From Desulfobaculum sp044987625 (GTDB lineage Bacteria > Desulfobacterota > Desulfovibrionia > Desulfovibrionales > Desulfovibrionaceae), in the NCBI RefSeq assembly GCF_044987625.1, contig NZ_JBJDSB010000003.1, positions 186,001 through 250,000 on the forward strand: 64,000 bases of DNA, read 5' to 3'. Position 1 is the first letter of the stretch, and the number at the start of each line of letters is the position of its first letter. The position numbers and the translations under genes were made by a program. The notes beneath the pieces are model-generated. The model searched no databases and had not been told where the DNA came from. It saw nothing but the letters and a program-made list of their open reading frames with translations. Shown here piece by piece: positions 1 to 7,395 of the stretch.

Positions 1-80
1 GGCTGTTGACGATCATGCCGGGAAGGCTGGCGGCGCTGACAGTGCCGCGGGATGGGGGCAGGATGGAGGAAAGATTCATG
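1..80 (-). CDS. Start of an unidentified protein, cut by the window edge
   Basis: An ATG at 78-80 on the minus strand opens a frame that stays open for 26 codons to the window edge (begins MNLSSILPPSRG). A GAGG-type ribosome binding site lies about 10 bases upstream. It runs in the same direction as the MBL-fold gene and is separated from it by a strong hairpin. Too little is visible to name a family, and a chance open frame of this length cannot be excluded. Confidence 0.4.
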
Positions 81-110
81 GTGCGTGTGCCTCGCGCTGG
101 AAATATGGGC

Positions 111-136
111 CCCGGCCCGCGTGCGCGGGCCGGGGA
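111..136 (-). terminator. GC-rich perfect hairpin between MBL gene and partial gene
   Basis: CCCCGGCCCGCG at 111-122 is complementary to 125-136, giving an almost loopless GC stem. It lies 38 bases past the stop of the MBL-fold gene. There is only a weak T-rich stretch after it on the minus strand (CCATATTTCC), so it may pause or weakly terminate transcription. Confidence 0.45.
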
Positions 137-173
137 GGATGGGGACGAGCGGAGTCCCCGCTAGGGTACTTGG

Positions 174-1343
174 CTAAACGCCAAAGGTTATCTTGTCACC
201 GTTGCCGAGGTAGTCCTTGGACGCCGAGCGGAAGCGTGCGGTGCCGCGGACCACGGGGTATCCGGCCTCGATGAACTTTTTGGCGGTAAGGTGACCGGTG
301 CAGTGGTTGCAGCCAATGCGGTCAAAGCCCCAGTCGCCAAGGGAGATGACGAGGTCGTCGTATTTGGGATCCCAGTCCTCAAAGGGCGAGATGTGCAGGC
401 CGCCGTAGATGCCGTAGAACTTGTCCTTGTCGTACTTCAGCTGGGTGTAGGCGAAGTCCGCAAACTTCAGGATGCCCTGATGGCAGCAGCCGGAGATGAG
501 CACAAGGCCCTTGCCCTTGACGTTGAAGGCAAGGGAGGTCTCGCCAAACACGCGGTTGATGATGGGCACGTCGAACTTGAGCAGCGCCATGCCTGGCGTG
601 ATGTTGGTCACGGGCTGGTCGGCGATGTGCAGATTGCCGGTGTGGCCGCAGTCCTTGATGTACTGCAGGCCTTCCTCGTAGAAGCCGTCATGCACGTAGA
701 GTTCAATGTTCGGGTCGTACTTGGTGGTGACGGGCAGGCCCCAGAAGTGGTCCCAGTGCTCATGCGAGATGAACAGCCCCTCGATTTCACCGGCCTGCAA
801 GAGCTTGTCGATGCCCTCGCGCTTAAAGGCGGCGTCCATCCATGTGTAGGACCAGCCGGTATCCAGCAGGTACTTGTGGATGGTGCCGTCCATGGCCTCC
901 ACCTCGATGAGGCAGGAGTAGCCGCCGGCGTTTTCGGGGTGCAGGGTCAGGCCCTGCTGGATTTCCCACGCCTTTTCGAGGTCGTGCGGCAGCAGGTGCT
1001 TGATGGAGTCAATACCTTCCTTATACGAGCCCTTGGCCGAACCCTTGCCGTTGCCGAAGGGGGGCCAGTTCAGGGTGTACTGGTTCACCAGCAGGCCGCC
1101 GGCCTTGTGGATGTCGCCGATGAGGTGGGCGTTGTTGAACCAGCTGGTCTCGGAGATATTGGTTACGCGCACGCTGCGGCATTCGCCGAAGTCCTGCATT
1201 TTGCGCTTGGGGTCGGGCATGCGGTCGTAGGCGGACGGGGTGTAGGAATACAGGCCCATTCCGGCAAAAGCGCCCACGCACAGGCCTGTGGCCGCGCCTT
1301 TCATGAAGTCGCGTCTGTTGACGCCGTTTTCGTTCTTGCTCAT
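174..1343 (-). CDS. Tat-exported metallo-beta-lactamase-fold hydrolase
   Basis: A 389-residue protein. A twin-arginine signal (RRDFMKG, residues 10-16) followed by a hydrophobic stretch indicates export of the folded protein to the periplasm. The metal-binding motif SHEHWDH sits near residue 195, and a second pocket is suggested by ISGCCHQG and the late GGLHIS and CNHCTGH histidines. The arrangement resembles the MBL branch that includes dihydropterin-synthase-like hydrolases (COG1237 type); the substrate is unknown. ATG at 1343 has AAAGGAG seven bases upstream. It is the last gene of a minus-strand unit with a membrane protein and a tiny Tat-like peptide, downstream of a GntR regulator. Export plus a polytopic partner suggests the enzyme acts on an imported or periplasmic compound, which is inference. 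Confidence 0.8.
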   Translation of the reverse strand: MSKNENGVNRRDFMKGAATGLCVGAFAGMGLYSYTPSAYDRMPDPKRKMQDFGECRSVRVTNISETSWFNNAHLIGDIHKAGGLLVNQYTLNWPPFGNGKGSAKGSYKEGIDSIKHLLPHDLEKAWEIQQGLTLHPENAGGYSCLIEVEAMDGTIHKYLLDTGWSYTWMDAAFKREGIDKLLQAGEIEGLFISHEHWDHFWGLPVTTKYDPNIELYVHDGFYEEGLQYIKDCGHTGNLHIADQPVTNITPGMALLKFDVPIINRVFGETSLAFNVKGKGLVLISGCCHQGILKFADFAYTQLKYDKDKFYGIYGGLHISPFEDWDPKYDDLVISLGDWGFDRIGCNHCTGHLTAKKFIEAGYPVVRGTARFRSASKDYLGNGDKITFGV

Positions 1344-1368
1344 TGTCGTGCTCCTTTGGCCTTCGCGC

Positions 1369-2772
1369 CTACTTGATGATGGTGATGTTTTCGCCGACCC
1401 AAGGCAGGACGGTGATCATCAGCCAGTACAGCCCGACGCCGCAGGCGAGGCCCACGGCCAGACCCTTGGCCAGCGCGGACGTCCACTTCACGTCGCTGGC
1501 GACGATTTCCTCTTCCACTTCGCGCAGTTCGGCTTCGGTCTTGCGTTCGGCCTTCCAGCCGGGCCAGCCGTCCATGAACCACACATTGATGAGGAAGATG
1601 TTGATGAGCCAGATCATCGGGATCATCGGGAACTGCTGCGGATGCGAGAAGCCCTTCTGCGTGCCGAGGAACAGGTGCGAGGTCTTGTAGTAGATAACGT
1701 AGACCACAACGGCCATTACGGCGGTGAGCAGGGTGCGCAGGCACACGTTCACCGGGCGGCTGAACTTGTTGGGCCAGTTGCCGCAATAGAAGTTGAGGTA
1801 CAGGGTGGGCACCAGCCAGAAGATGGCCATTTCGCCCACGTGCAGCCAGCGCCAGTCCGGAGCCATCAGGCGGCGGGTGCCGCGGATGGTCTCGCCCCAG
1901 ACGAGGTCCTGCGCATAGAAGAGGAAGTAGCACAGCGCCAGCGCCACGCCGATGATGCCGAAGAACGATGCCGTGCGGCGCAGCCAGTCCGTCTTGATGA
2001 GGTTGAAGGGATAGCGCTCCCAAATGGTTTCATACAGCCACACCACCACGGTGCAGCACATAATCCACGCAATGTGGAAGTTGCCGGACACGGTGTTGGC
2101 AAAGCTCTCCCAGTAGGGCGGGCAAATGGCGGTGAACTTCTGCCAGGGGTAGAAGAGAATCGCCATGTGCGAGTGCATGGTCAGGAAGTAGACAATCATG
2201 CTGAAGAAGAACGTCACCAGCACGATGGTGATGCCGCGCGCGGGCTGCTTCAGCTTGCCCCACGGGGCGTTTTCGCAGGCGACCACCCAACTGGGGGACA
2301 GCCACGAGGCGATGGCGGCAAACATCATAATGGCCTCGGCCGCGTACTCAATGGCGTAGAAGTCCGAAATGCCCATGTCGATGAGGCGGTCCGGGTCAAA
2401 GTAGGCGATGCCGAAGTTGCCGAGGATGTCGACGAAGAAGCCCTTAATCAGCAGTACCATGGCGGCCACGCTAAACAGCGTAAGCACGGAGCCTTTGATA
2501 AGCGGGTGCGTCTTTTCAAGCCATGAGCGCTTGAAGGGCCAATAGTCGAAAATGTAGGCCACCCAGATGAACAGGATGAGGAGCCAGCGGCACACCATGT
2601 AGCCCACGTACGGGGTGTACATGCGCATCATGCCGCGCGGGTCCTGGAATATCCACCAGGTCACGTAGAAGAACACGGCAATAAGCAGCGTGTTCACAAG
2701 GGCCGGGATGGGCCCGTTCCAGCGTTTGACCAGCTTGCGACTCTCCAGATAGCTGAAACTGCTGTGGTCCAT
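1369..2772 (-). CDS. Polytopic inner-membrane protein of unknown function
   Basis: 467 residues from the ATG at 2772 (MDHSSFSYLES), chosen because AAGGAGAAAG lies seven bases upstream and the codon begins one base after the stop of the preceding small gene; a longer frame to 2877 exists but overlaps that gene. Roughly ten to twelve hydrophobic segments (for example LVNTLLIAVFFYVTWWIF, ILFIWVAYIF, IVLVTFFFSMIVYFLTM) are separated by short aromatic- and tryptophan-rich loops, with a charged cytosolic stretch (about 415-440) before a last helix. I do not recognise a transporter or respiratory family. Tight coupling to the small peptide upstream and the Tat-exported MBL protein 25 bases downstream suggests one functional unit. 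Confidence 0.75.
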   Translation of the reverse strand: MDHSSFSYLESRKLVKRWNGPIPALVNTLLIAVFFYVTWWIFQDPRGMMRMYTPYVGYMVCRWLLILFIWVAYIFDYWPFKRSWLEKTHPLIKGSVLTLFSVAAMVLLIKGFFVDILGNFGIAYFDPDRLIDMGISDFYAIEYAAEAIMMFAAIASWLSPSWVVACENAPWGKLKQPARGITIVLVTFFFSMIVYFLTMHSHMAILFYPWQKFTAICPPYWESFANTVSGNFHIAWIMCCTVVVWLYETIWERYPFNLIKTDWLRRTASFFGIIGVALALCYFLFYAQDLVWGETIRGTRRLMAPDWRWLHVGEMAIFWLVPTLYLNFYCGNWPNKFSRPVNVCLRTLLTAVMAVVVYVIYYKTSHLFLGTQKGFSHPQQFPMIPMIWLINIFLINVWFMDGWPGWKAERKTEAELREVEEEIVASDVKWTSALAKGLAVGLACGVGLYWLMITVLPWVGENITIIK

Positions 2773-2773
2773 G

Positions 2774-3028
2774 CTATTCTTTCTCCTTTGCCGAACGGTT
2801 GGACGGGGCGATGCCGTCACTGTGTTGCCGTTCGTCAGCTCTCGTTGATTGCGGTTCCGCGTCCGGAACCAGTTCACGCAATTGCCCGGGCGTGACCGTA
2901 GCCGGATCGATGCCCATCGCCATGGCGCGCATAAAGAGTTCCCGTTCGCTCAGGGGCTGTGGGGCGTCCTCGTCCTGCGCCGCGGCGAATCCACCAAGGA
3001 TGCGGCTGAAGAATTCTCGTCGTTTCAT
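2774..3028 (-). CDS. Small protein with Tat-like N-terminus
   Basis: 84 residues. The N-terminus (MKRREFFSRILGGFAAAQ) has a twin-arginine pattern but only a weak hydrophobic core; the rest is polar and acidic with a lysine/glutamate tail. The start has a poor ribosome binding site. It lies 27 bases after the GntR gene and one base before the membrane protein, so it is translationally coupled to the latter. Such short RR-containing proteins can be export chaperone-like or accessory subunits; no family was recognised. Confidence 0.6.
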   Translation of the reverse strand: MKRREFFSRILGGFAAAQDEDAPQPLSERELFMRAMAMGIDPATVTPGQLRELVPDAEPQSTRADERQHSDGIAPSNRSAKEKE

Positions 3029-3055
3029 GAAATCGTATGTGAATCGTTCGTGCGG

Positions 3056-3730
3056 CTAGTCCGCCAGCACAAGACGGCTGAATGTATCAATGCAGCTTTC
3101 CGCAAGGCTTGCGGCTTCCTTCATATTGCCGGTGCGGATGGCGTTGATGAGTTCCACATGGCTGGCGAACAGCGCGTCCACCACCACTTCCGACAGGCCC
3201 GTACCGCCGATGGACAGCCCCTCGGCGGCGGTGGCCAGCTCGCGCAGGAGCAGGGTCAGAAAGTCGTTGCCCGTGGTCTCCGCCACAGAAAGGAAGAACC
3301 CGATGTACTGGCGCGCCACGTTTTCCATATCGCGGTTGACGATGGCGCGGCCAAGGCGCGCGGTGGCGTGCTCCAGCTTGTCGATGTCCGACGCGGTGTG
3401 GTGTGCGGCGGCGCGCCGGACCAAACCGGGAACAGTGACGGAGAAGGCCTCCAGCAGTTGCCCCGCCATGCGCGAGTTTGCGCCGGTACGCAGGGCCTCC
3501 CAGCTCAGGCGGCCTTGGGGATTTTTGACGTAGCATCCACTGCGGCGGCGGATTTCCACGTAGCCCATGGTTTCAAGATTGCAGAGCGCCTCGCGGATGG
3601 TATTGCGGCTGGTGCCGAACAGTTCCGCAAGCCGTCGTTCTCCGGGGAGTCTGTCCCCTTTGGAAAAACGGTTGCTTTGAATCATGGCCGCGATTTTTTC
3701 GCAGACGGAGTTTTTTTGCGCGAGCTGCAT
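3056..3730 (-). CDS. GntR-family transcriptional regulator, FadR/FCD subfamily
   Basis: About 224 residues from the ATG at 3730; a TTG four codons earlier (3742) is the alternative start. The N-terminal winged helix is typical of GntR (KGDRLPGERRLAELFGTSRN followed by TIREAL, about residues 25-55). The C-terminal all-helical FCD-type ligand domain contains dispersed histidines and acidic residues (SHVELINAI, ESCIDTF). It heads the unit encoding the small peptide, membrane protein and MBL enzyme, 27 bases upstream of the first of these. A palindrome with the FadR-type shape TGGT-N3-ACCA overlaps its translation start and another lies about 100 bases upstream, implying autoregulation. The ligand is unknown. 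Confidence 0.88.
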   Translation of the reverse strand: MQLAQKNSVCEKIAAMIQSNRFSKGDRLPGERRLAELFGTSRNTIREALCNLETMGYVEIRRRSGCYVKNPQGRLSWEALRTGANSRMAGQLLEAFSVTVPGLVRRAAAHHTASDIDKLEHATARLGRAIVNRDMENVARQYIGFFLSVAETTGNDFLTLLLRELATAAEGLSIGGTGLSEVVVDALFASHVELINAIRTGNMKEAASLAESCIDTFSRLVLAD

Positions 3731-3733
3731 AGT

Positions 3734-3746
3734 CTGGTCCAACCAG
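3734..3746. promoter_or_regulatory. Putative GntR operator, leader copy
   Basis: CTGGTCCAACCAG is a perfect inverted repeat with a 3-base spacer, immediately upstream of the ATG of the GntR gene. The core TGGTCCAACCA is identical to a second site at 5504-5514. GntR/FCD regulators commonly bind TGGT-N3-ACCA-like palindromes. Confidence 0.6.
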
Positions 3747-3787
3747 TTTAAGGTGAATCACCATGTGTAATGTGCACTGCTCACTGG

Positions 3788-3814
3788 ATTATAAAGAGGC
3801 CACCAGTGCGGCAA
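3788..3814 (-). promoter_or_regulatory. Candidate promoter of the GntR operon
   Basis: On the minus strand a perfect TATAAT (3788-3793) is preceded by TTGCCG (3809-3814) with a somewhat short 15-base spacer. The predicted start would lie between the two putative operators at 3734-3746 and 3841-3853. Confidence 0.5.
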
Positions 3815-3840
3815 GGATTTTGTGAAAAACATGGCACAAA

Positions 3841-3853
3841 CTGGTTGGGCCAG
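3841..3853. promoter_or_regulatory. Putative GntR operator, upstream copy
   Basis: CTGGTTGGGCCAG is a near-perfect palindrome (CTGG-N5-CCAG) that matches the leader operator in half-site and spacing. It sits upstream of the candidate -35 element of the GntR operon. Confidence 0.5.
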
Positions 3854-3958
3854 TAGGCCTGTGGAAGTGGCGCGTGGCGCAGTGAAAAAGGCGAAAAGGC
3901 AGGAGTGACGGGGAATTTGCGCGGGCAGGGTATGCGGGCGCTTCACGTCGGGCAGGTC

Positions 3959-4006
3959 AAAAAAACGCGGCGACCCGCGCAACAATGTGCAGGAATCGCC
4001 GCGTTA
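3959..4006 (-). terminator. Rho-independent terminator of the PAS-GAF gene
   Basis: On the minus strand AACGCGGCGA (3997-4006) pairs with TCGCCGCGTT (3965-3974) and is followed by a run of T residues (eight A on the plus strand, 3959-3966). It follows the stop codon of the PAS-PAS-GAF gene by 36 bases. Confidence 0.8.
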
Positions 4007-4021
4007 TGCAGACTCTGGATG

Positions 4022-4043
4022 GACCAGTTGGGCGGAACTGGTC
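4022..4043. repeat. Perfect 8-bp inverted repeat overlapping a stop codon
   Basis: GACCAGTT (4022-4029) and AACTGGTC (4036-4043) form a perfect inverted repeat with a 6-base spacer. It overlaps the stop codon of the PAS-PAS-GAF gene. It uses the ACCAG/CTGGT half-sites of the GntR operators in the opposite arrangement, so it could be an extra binding site or only a hairpin before the terminator. Confidence 0.5.
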
Positions 4044-5316
4044 AGGAGGTGGATAAACAGCGTTGCAGTTCGCGCTGGAAGTCCGTGAAAATGGGGCTGA
4101 ACAGGGCGGGGGAGTCCTCGTCGTAGTTGCCGACTGTTGTGGAACAGAAGATGAGCACAAAGCAGATGTCGCCGTCCTTGAAAAAGGGCTGCGCGTAGTA
4201 GGAGCGGATGCCGCGGGGGATGAACAGCGCCCAGTCGATGGGCTTGATGCTGCGGGAGGTGTCGTTCACCACAAGGTGGGTGAGGCCGAATTGGACGATG
4301 TTTTCAGCTATGGACCCGGTGTAGGAGTGGGTGTCGTTTTCCCGCACGCCCTCAAAGGGAAGCCCCGCACCGGTCACCTGTATGGTGTCGTTGTCCGGGA
4401 AAATGCGCGAGAGCATCACCGCGTCCGTCCCCGTGCCCGAGGGCAGGTTGTGCAGGATGGCGGCCAGCAGGTCGCGCAGGCTGGTGCTGGCGTGCATGGC
4501 GCCGGCGATGTCCGGCACGGACAGGCCTGTTTGGGGCTCCGGCGTTTTGCGGTGGGCCACGGGGGCGGAGGCTGGGTTCAGGGCCAGCCACAGCAGGTTC
4601 TGCCCGTCGCGGGCAATGGCCCGGATGCGCGCGTCGGCCACATGCACTGCGCCGGATTTGTCCGTGATGCTGACCTCGCCGTTCCAGCTGTCCGAAAAGA
4701 TGAGGCTTTCGTAGGCCGCATGCAGGGTGGCGCTGGTGGTTGCGCCCAGCAGGGCTTTAACGTCCAGCGTGCGCAGTTCCTGCTCCGTGTAGCCGAGCAT
4801 GGCGCGCGCGGCGGCGTTGGCCATGGCGACCCGGCGGTCATGGAAGCGCAGCAGGATGACGGGCGTGTCAAAAAGATCAATTTTGGTGGCAAGGCCGGGG
4901 CGTTCGGACAGGATATGAAGGCTGTTCATCTGCCGGGTGAAGTCCATCAGAAAGCCCACGGAACAGCATGAGAACACCGGGTCCGGCATGCCCGCCATCT
5001 TAATCCATTGGAGGGTGCCGTCGCTGTTGGTGATGCGGAAGATGCCGCTCATGGGGCGGCGGCTGCGGATGCTGTCGAAACACTCGCGAAAGCGGGGCCA
5101 GTCTTCGGTCAGGACCAGCTCGCGGGCAAAGGTCATGTTTTTGATGAGCAGGTCGGACTTTTCCGCCAGTCCGGGCAGGCGATGGGTATTGAGCAGGGTT
5201 ATCTCGTTTTTAATGATGTCGATTCGCCAAAACAGGGCGGGCACGGCGTTGAGATAGGCGGGAAGCGTGTCCCGAAGCTGCTCTATGGCTTCGGACGGGG
5301 TTTGCCGTGAGGTCAT
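4042..5316 (-). CDS. PAS-PAS-GAF sensory protein without an output domain
   Basis: 424 residues from the ATG at 5316 (MTSRQTPSEA), with AAGGAA seven bases upstream; the frame extends upstream to 5400 without a better start. An N-terminal PAS-like region (about 15-150, ALFWRIDIIKNEITLLN, LQWIKMAG) is followed by a second PAS (about 155-265, RVAMANAAARAMLGYTEQEL) and a C-terminal GAF-like domain (about 290-420, NIVQFGLTHLVVNDTSRS, YYAQPFFKDGDICFVLIF). No kinase, GGDEF, HTH or phosphatase module follows and the gene ends normally before a terminator, so this is not an obvious truncation. A TGGTCCAACCA site lies 188 bases upstream of the start, linking it to the adjacent GntR regulator. It probably works by protein-protein contact, which is inference. 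Confidence 0.75.
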   Translation of the reverse strand: MTSRQTPSEAIEQLRDTLPAYLNAVPALFWRIDIIKNEITLLNTHRLPGLAEKSDLLIKNMTFARELVLTEDWPRFRECFDSIRSRRPMSGIFRITNSDGTLQWIKMAGMPDPVFSCCSVGFLMDFTRQMNSLHILSERPGLATKIDLFDTPVILLRFHDRRVAMANAAARAMLGYTEQELRTLDVKALLGATTSATLHAAYESLIFSDSWNGEVSITDKSGAVHVADARIRAIARDGQNLLWLALNPASAPVAHRKTPEPQTGLSVPDIAGAMHASTSLRDLLAAILHNLPSGTGTDAVMLSRIFPDNDTIQVTGAGLPFEGVRENDTHSYTGSIAENIVQFGLTHLVVNDTSRSIKPIDWALFIPRGIRSYYAQPFFKDGDICFVLIFCSTTVGNYDEDSPALFSPIFTDFQRELQRCLSTS

Positions 5317-5684
5317 GATGGTTTCCTTCGCTCTAGAAAATGCGTTGCTGTGCGGCGCTTCCGTCGTGGTGCCCCTGACGGCGCGGCCTGCGTGGCGCAT
5401 CCGCCGGCAGGGCCGCGGTGCGCAGATGTCGCCGGGACGGCCATCGTCCGGGCGGGTGGTGGGGATAGACCGCTTCCTTCACGTGCGCAAGCAGGAGGAG
5501 GTGTGGTCCAACCAGCCGTGGACGCAAGCTTTACGGGGTCTCCACTGTGGCAGGGATACGCCATGGTGACTCCCCTGTCCAGTGAGCAAGGGCCGCACGG
5601 CAGGGGGTGGACTATCTCCCGGTGGACTGAAAATGAGGAGAGATATGACTTGACGTCATGCGCTGTGTGCGTGAGAGTCCTGCC
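5317..5684. other. Intergenic region between divergent PAS-GAF and lysR genes
   Basis: About 370 bases between the two divergent starts. Apart from the TGGTCCAACCA palindrome at 5504-5514, I see no convincing promoter, hairpin or small gene. Open frames here are shadows. Confidence 0.5.
5504..5514. promoter_or_regulatory. Putative GntR operator upstream of the PAS-GAF gene
   Basis: TGGTCCAACCA repeats exactly the 11-base core of the operator at 3735-3745. It lies between the divergent PAS-GAF and lysR genes and could control either. Confidence 0.5.
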
Positions 5685-6599
5685 ATGCCACTTGCCGATG
5701 TGAATCTGAATCTTCTTGTTTCCCTCAAGGCCCTGTTGGACGAGCGTCACGTCAGCCGTGCGGCGGCGCAGTGCAACGTCACCCAATCCGCCATGAGCAA
5801 AAACCTTGCGCGGCTGCGCGATATGTTTGGCGACCAGCTTCTGGTTCGCAGCGGCAACCGTCTTGTGCGCACGCCCCTTGCGGAGCGCATTCTGCCGCAG
5901 CTTGACAGCGTTCTGCGCGATGTGAGCGCTGTGGTGGAAGCCGGTGGATTTAATCCCGCCATCAGTCGCCGCAGCTTTACGGTGTCCATCACGGACTATC
6001 TGGCCCAGCATGCCTTTCCGCAGGCGCTGGCTACGGCTTTTTCCGAGGCTCCGGGCGTTTCCGTGGACCTGCGCATCTGGGACGTGAATGCCGAGGACGC
6101 CCTGCGCGACGGACGCGTGGATGTGGCCTCGTGCATGCTGTACGGGCAGACCGCGCCGGACATCGTCTACCACACCCATGGCGAGGACGGCTTCCAGTGC
6201 CTGATGCGCGAGGGACACCCCGCCGCAGATGGCGTGCTGACCCTTGCCGATTATATCTCCCAGCCGCATGTGGTCATCACTTCCGGCACGGACAAGCAGC
6301 GCGTTATCGACACGGCCCTTGCTCACACGGGCAAACGCCGCCGCGTCGCCCTGCGCGTACCGCTTTATGCCGCCGCCATGCGCACCGTGGCCATGACGGA
6401 CCTTCTTCTGACCCTGCCGGGGCACATTGCGCGGCATCTGGCCAGCCACCATGGGCTGGTGGTGCGGGATTTACCCTTCCCCTCGCCGCGTTTCAAGTAT
6501 GGCCTCATGTGGCATCGCCGCACCGACGCGGACCCGGCCAATGTGTGGCTGCGCGGTCACCTGTGGCATAACTTGCAGGCCTTCGGCGTCATGCCCTGA
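5685..6599 (+). CDS. LysR-type transcriptional regulator
   Basis: 304 residues from the ATG at 5685 (MPLADVNLNLL), preferred over the ATG at 5658 because LysR proteins typically begin a few residues before this L-x-L-x-x-L motif; neither start has a strong ribosome binding site. The N-terminal winged helix-turn-helix (about 18-60) reads HVSRAAAQCNVTQSAMSKNL followed by ARLRDMFGDQLLVR, the classic LysR signature. The C-terminal periplasmic-binding-protein-like effector domain spans about 90-300. The gene precedes a LysE/RhtB exporter on the same strand with 117 bases between them. LysR regulators commonly control adjacent amino-acid exporters, so that is the likely target; the ligand is unknown. 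Confidence 0.9.
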   Translation: MPLADVNLNLLVSLKALLDERHVSRAAAQCNVTQSAMSKNLARLRDMFGDQLLVRSGNRLVRTPLAERILPQLDSVLRDVSAVVEAGGFNPAISRRSFTVSITDYLAQHAFPQALATAFSEAPGVSVDLRIWDVNAEDALRDGRVDVASCMLYGQTAPDIVYHTHGEDGFQCLMREGHPAADGVLTLADYISQPHVVITSGTDKQRVIDTALAHTGKRRRVALRVPLYAAAMRTVAMTDLLLTLPGHIARHLASHHGLVVRDLPFPSPRFKYGLMWHRRTDADPANVWLRGHLWHNLQAFGVMP

Positions 6600-6716
6600 C
6601 GCGGCGGTATTCCTTTTGGGCATGAGAACCGTGCCTATTAATCATTTCCAAACATGTTTTCGGAGCGTTATCCCCCTCATCGGCGCAATGGCGCCAATCA
6701 GGAGGATTTTGAGAAT

Positions 6717-7328
6717 ATGTTTGAAACGCTTGCTACGCTGCTGACTGTGGCCTTTGTGGCCCAAATCAGCCCCGGACCGGACATGATGATGCTGGTGCGG
6801 CATTCCACGGGCGGAACGCGCGTTCCCGCCGTGGCATGCGCGCTGGGCGTGACCGCAGGATTCTGCGTGCACGTGAGTTTGTCCGTGCTGGGACTGGCCG
6901 TGTTGTTGCAGCAGAATGTGATGGTGTTCAACGCAGTACGCTATGCCGGTGCGGCATACTTGCTGTGGATAGGCGTCAGTTGCTTGCGAAGCCGCTCCGG
7001 GCTGGACCTTTCCGGGACCGACGGGTGCGCGGCGGCCAGCTGGCGTATGGGCTTTCGTGACGGGCTGTTCTGCAACCTGCTGAACCCCAAGGTGACGCTG
7101 TTCGTCCTGAGTGTGTTTACGCAGGTGGTCAGCCCGGAGACGCCCATGCCGCAGAAGCTGGTCTGCGGCGCGGCCCTTGTGGCGGAGTGCTTCGCCGTGT
7201 GGCTGCTGTTTGTGCTTTTCCTGCACACTCCGGCCCTGCGGCGCATTCTGGAGCGCAGGCAGGGCGTGCTCAACGCCTTTGCCGGGGTGGTGCTGTGCGG
7301 CCTTGGCGGGGCGATTCTTATCGCCTAG
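6717..7328 (+). CDS. LysE/RhtB-family amino-acid exporter
   Basis: 203 residues from the ATG at 6717 (MFETLATLL), with GGAGG at 6701-6705; an upstream in-frame ATG at 6654 lacks a ribosome binding site. The hallmark LysE/RhtB N-terminus is present (VAQISPGPDMMMLVRHSTGG), followed by about six hydrophobic helices and the mid-protein motif GFRDGLFCNLLNPKVTLF, where the NP pair is highly conserved in the family. It most likely exports an amino acid or a related metabolite by proton antiport. A bidirectional terminator follows directly. The LysR gene immediately upstream is the probable regulator. Confidence 0.9.
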   Translation: MFETLATLLTVAFVAQISPGPDMMMLVRHSTGGTRVPAVACALGVTAGFCVHVSLSVLGLAVLLQQNVMVFNAVRYAGAAYLLWIGVSCLRSRSGLDLSGTDGCAAASWRMGFRDGLFCNLLNPKVTLFVLSVFTQVVSPETPMPQKLVCGAALVAECFAVWLLFVLFLHTPALRRILERRQGVLNAFAGVVLCGLGGAILIA

Positions 7329-7354
7329 TCCCCGCGCCACATAAGAGTCTTTTG

Positions 7355-7390
7355 AAAAAGGCGGTCTTCCTGAGGGAAGGCCGCCTTTTT
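7355..7390. terminator. Bidirectional terminator between lysE-like and ABC genes
   Basis: A GC-rich stem (GGCGGTCTTCC with GGAAGGCCGCC, TGAG loop) is flanked by AAAAA on the left and TTTTT on the right, so it can end both converging transcripts. Confidence 0.85.
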
Positions 7391-7395
7391 GCGTG

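Noticed and set aside
3752..3762. GGTGA-A-TCACC palindrome in the GntR leader as a further operator
   Set aside because: It is a neat inverted repeat, but its half-sites differ from the TGGT-N3-ACCA sites and it occurs only once, so it was not listed as a site.
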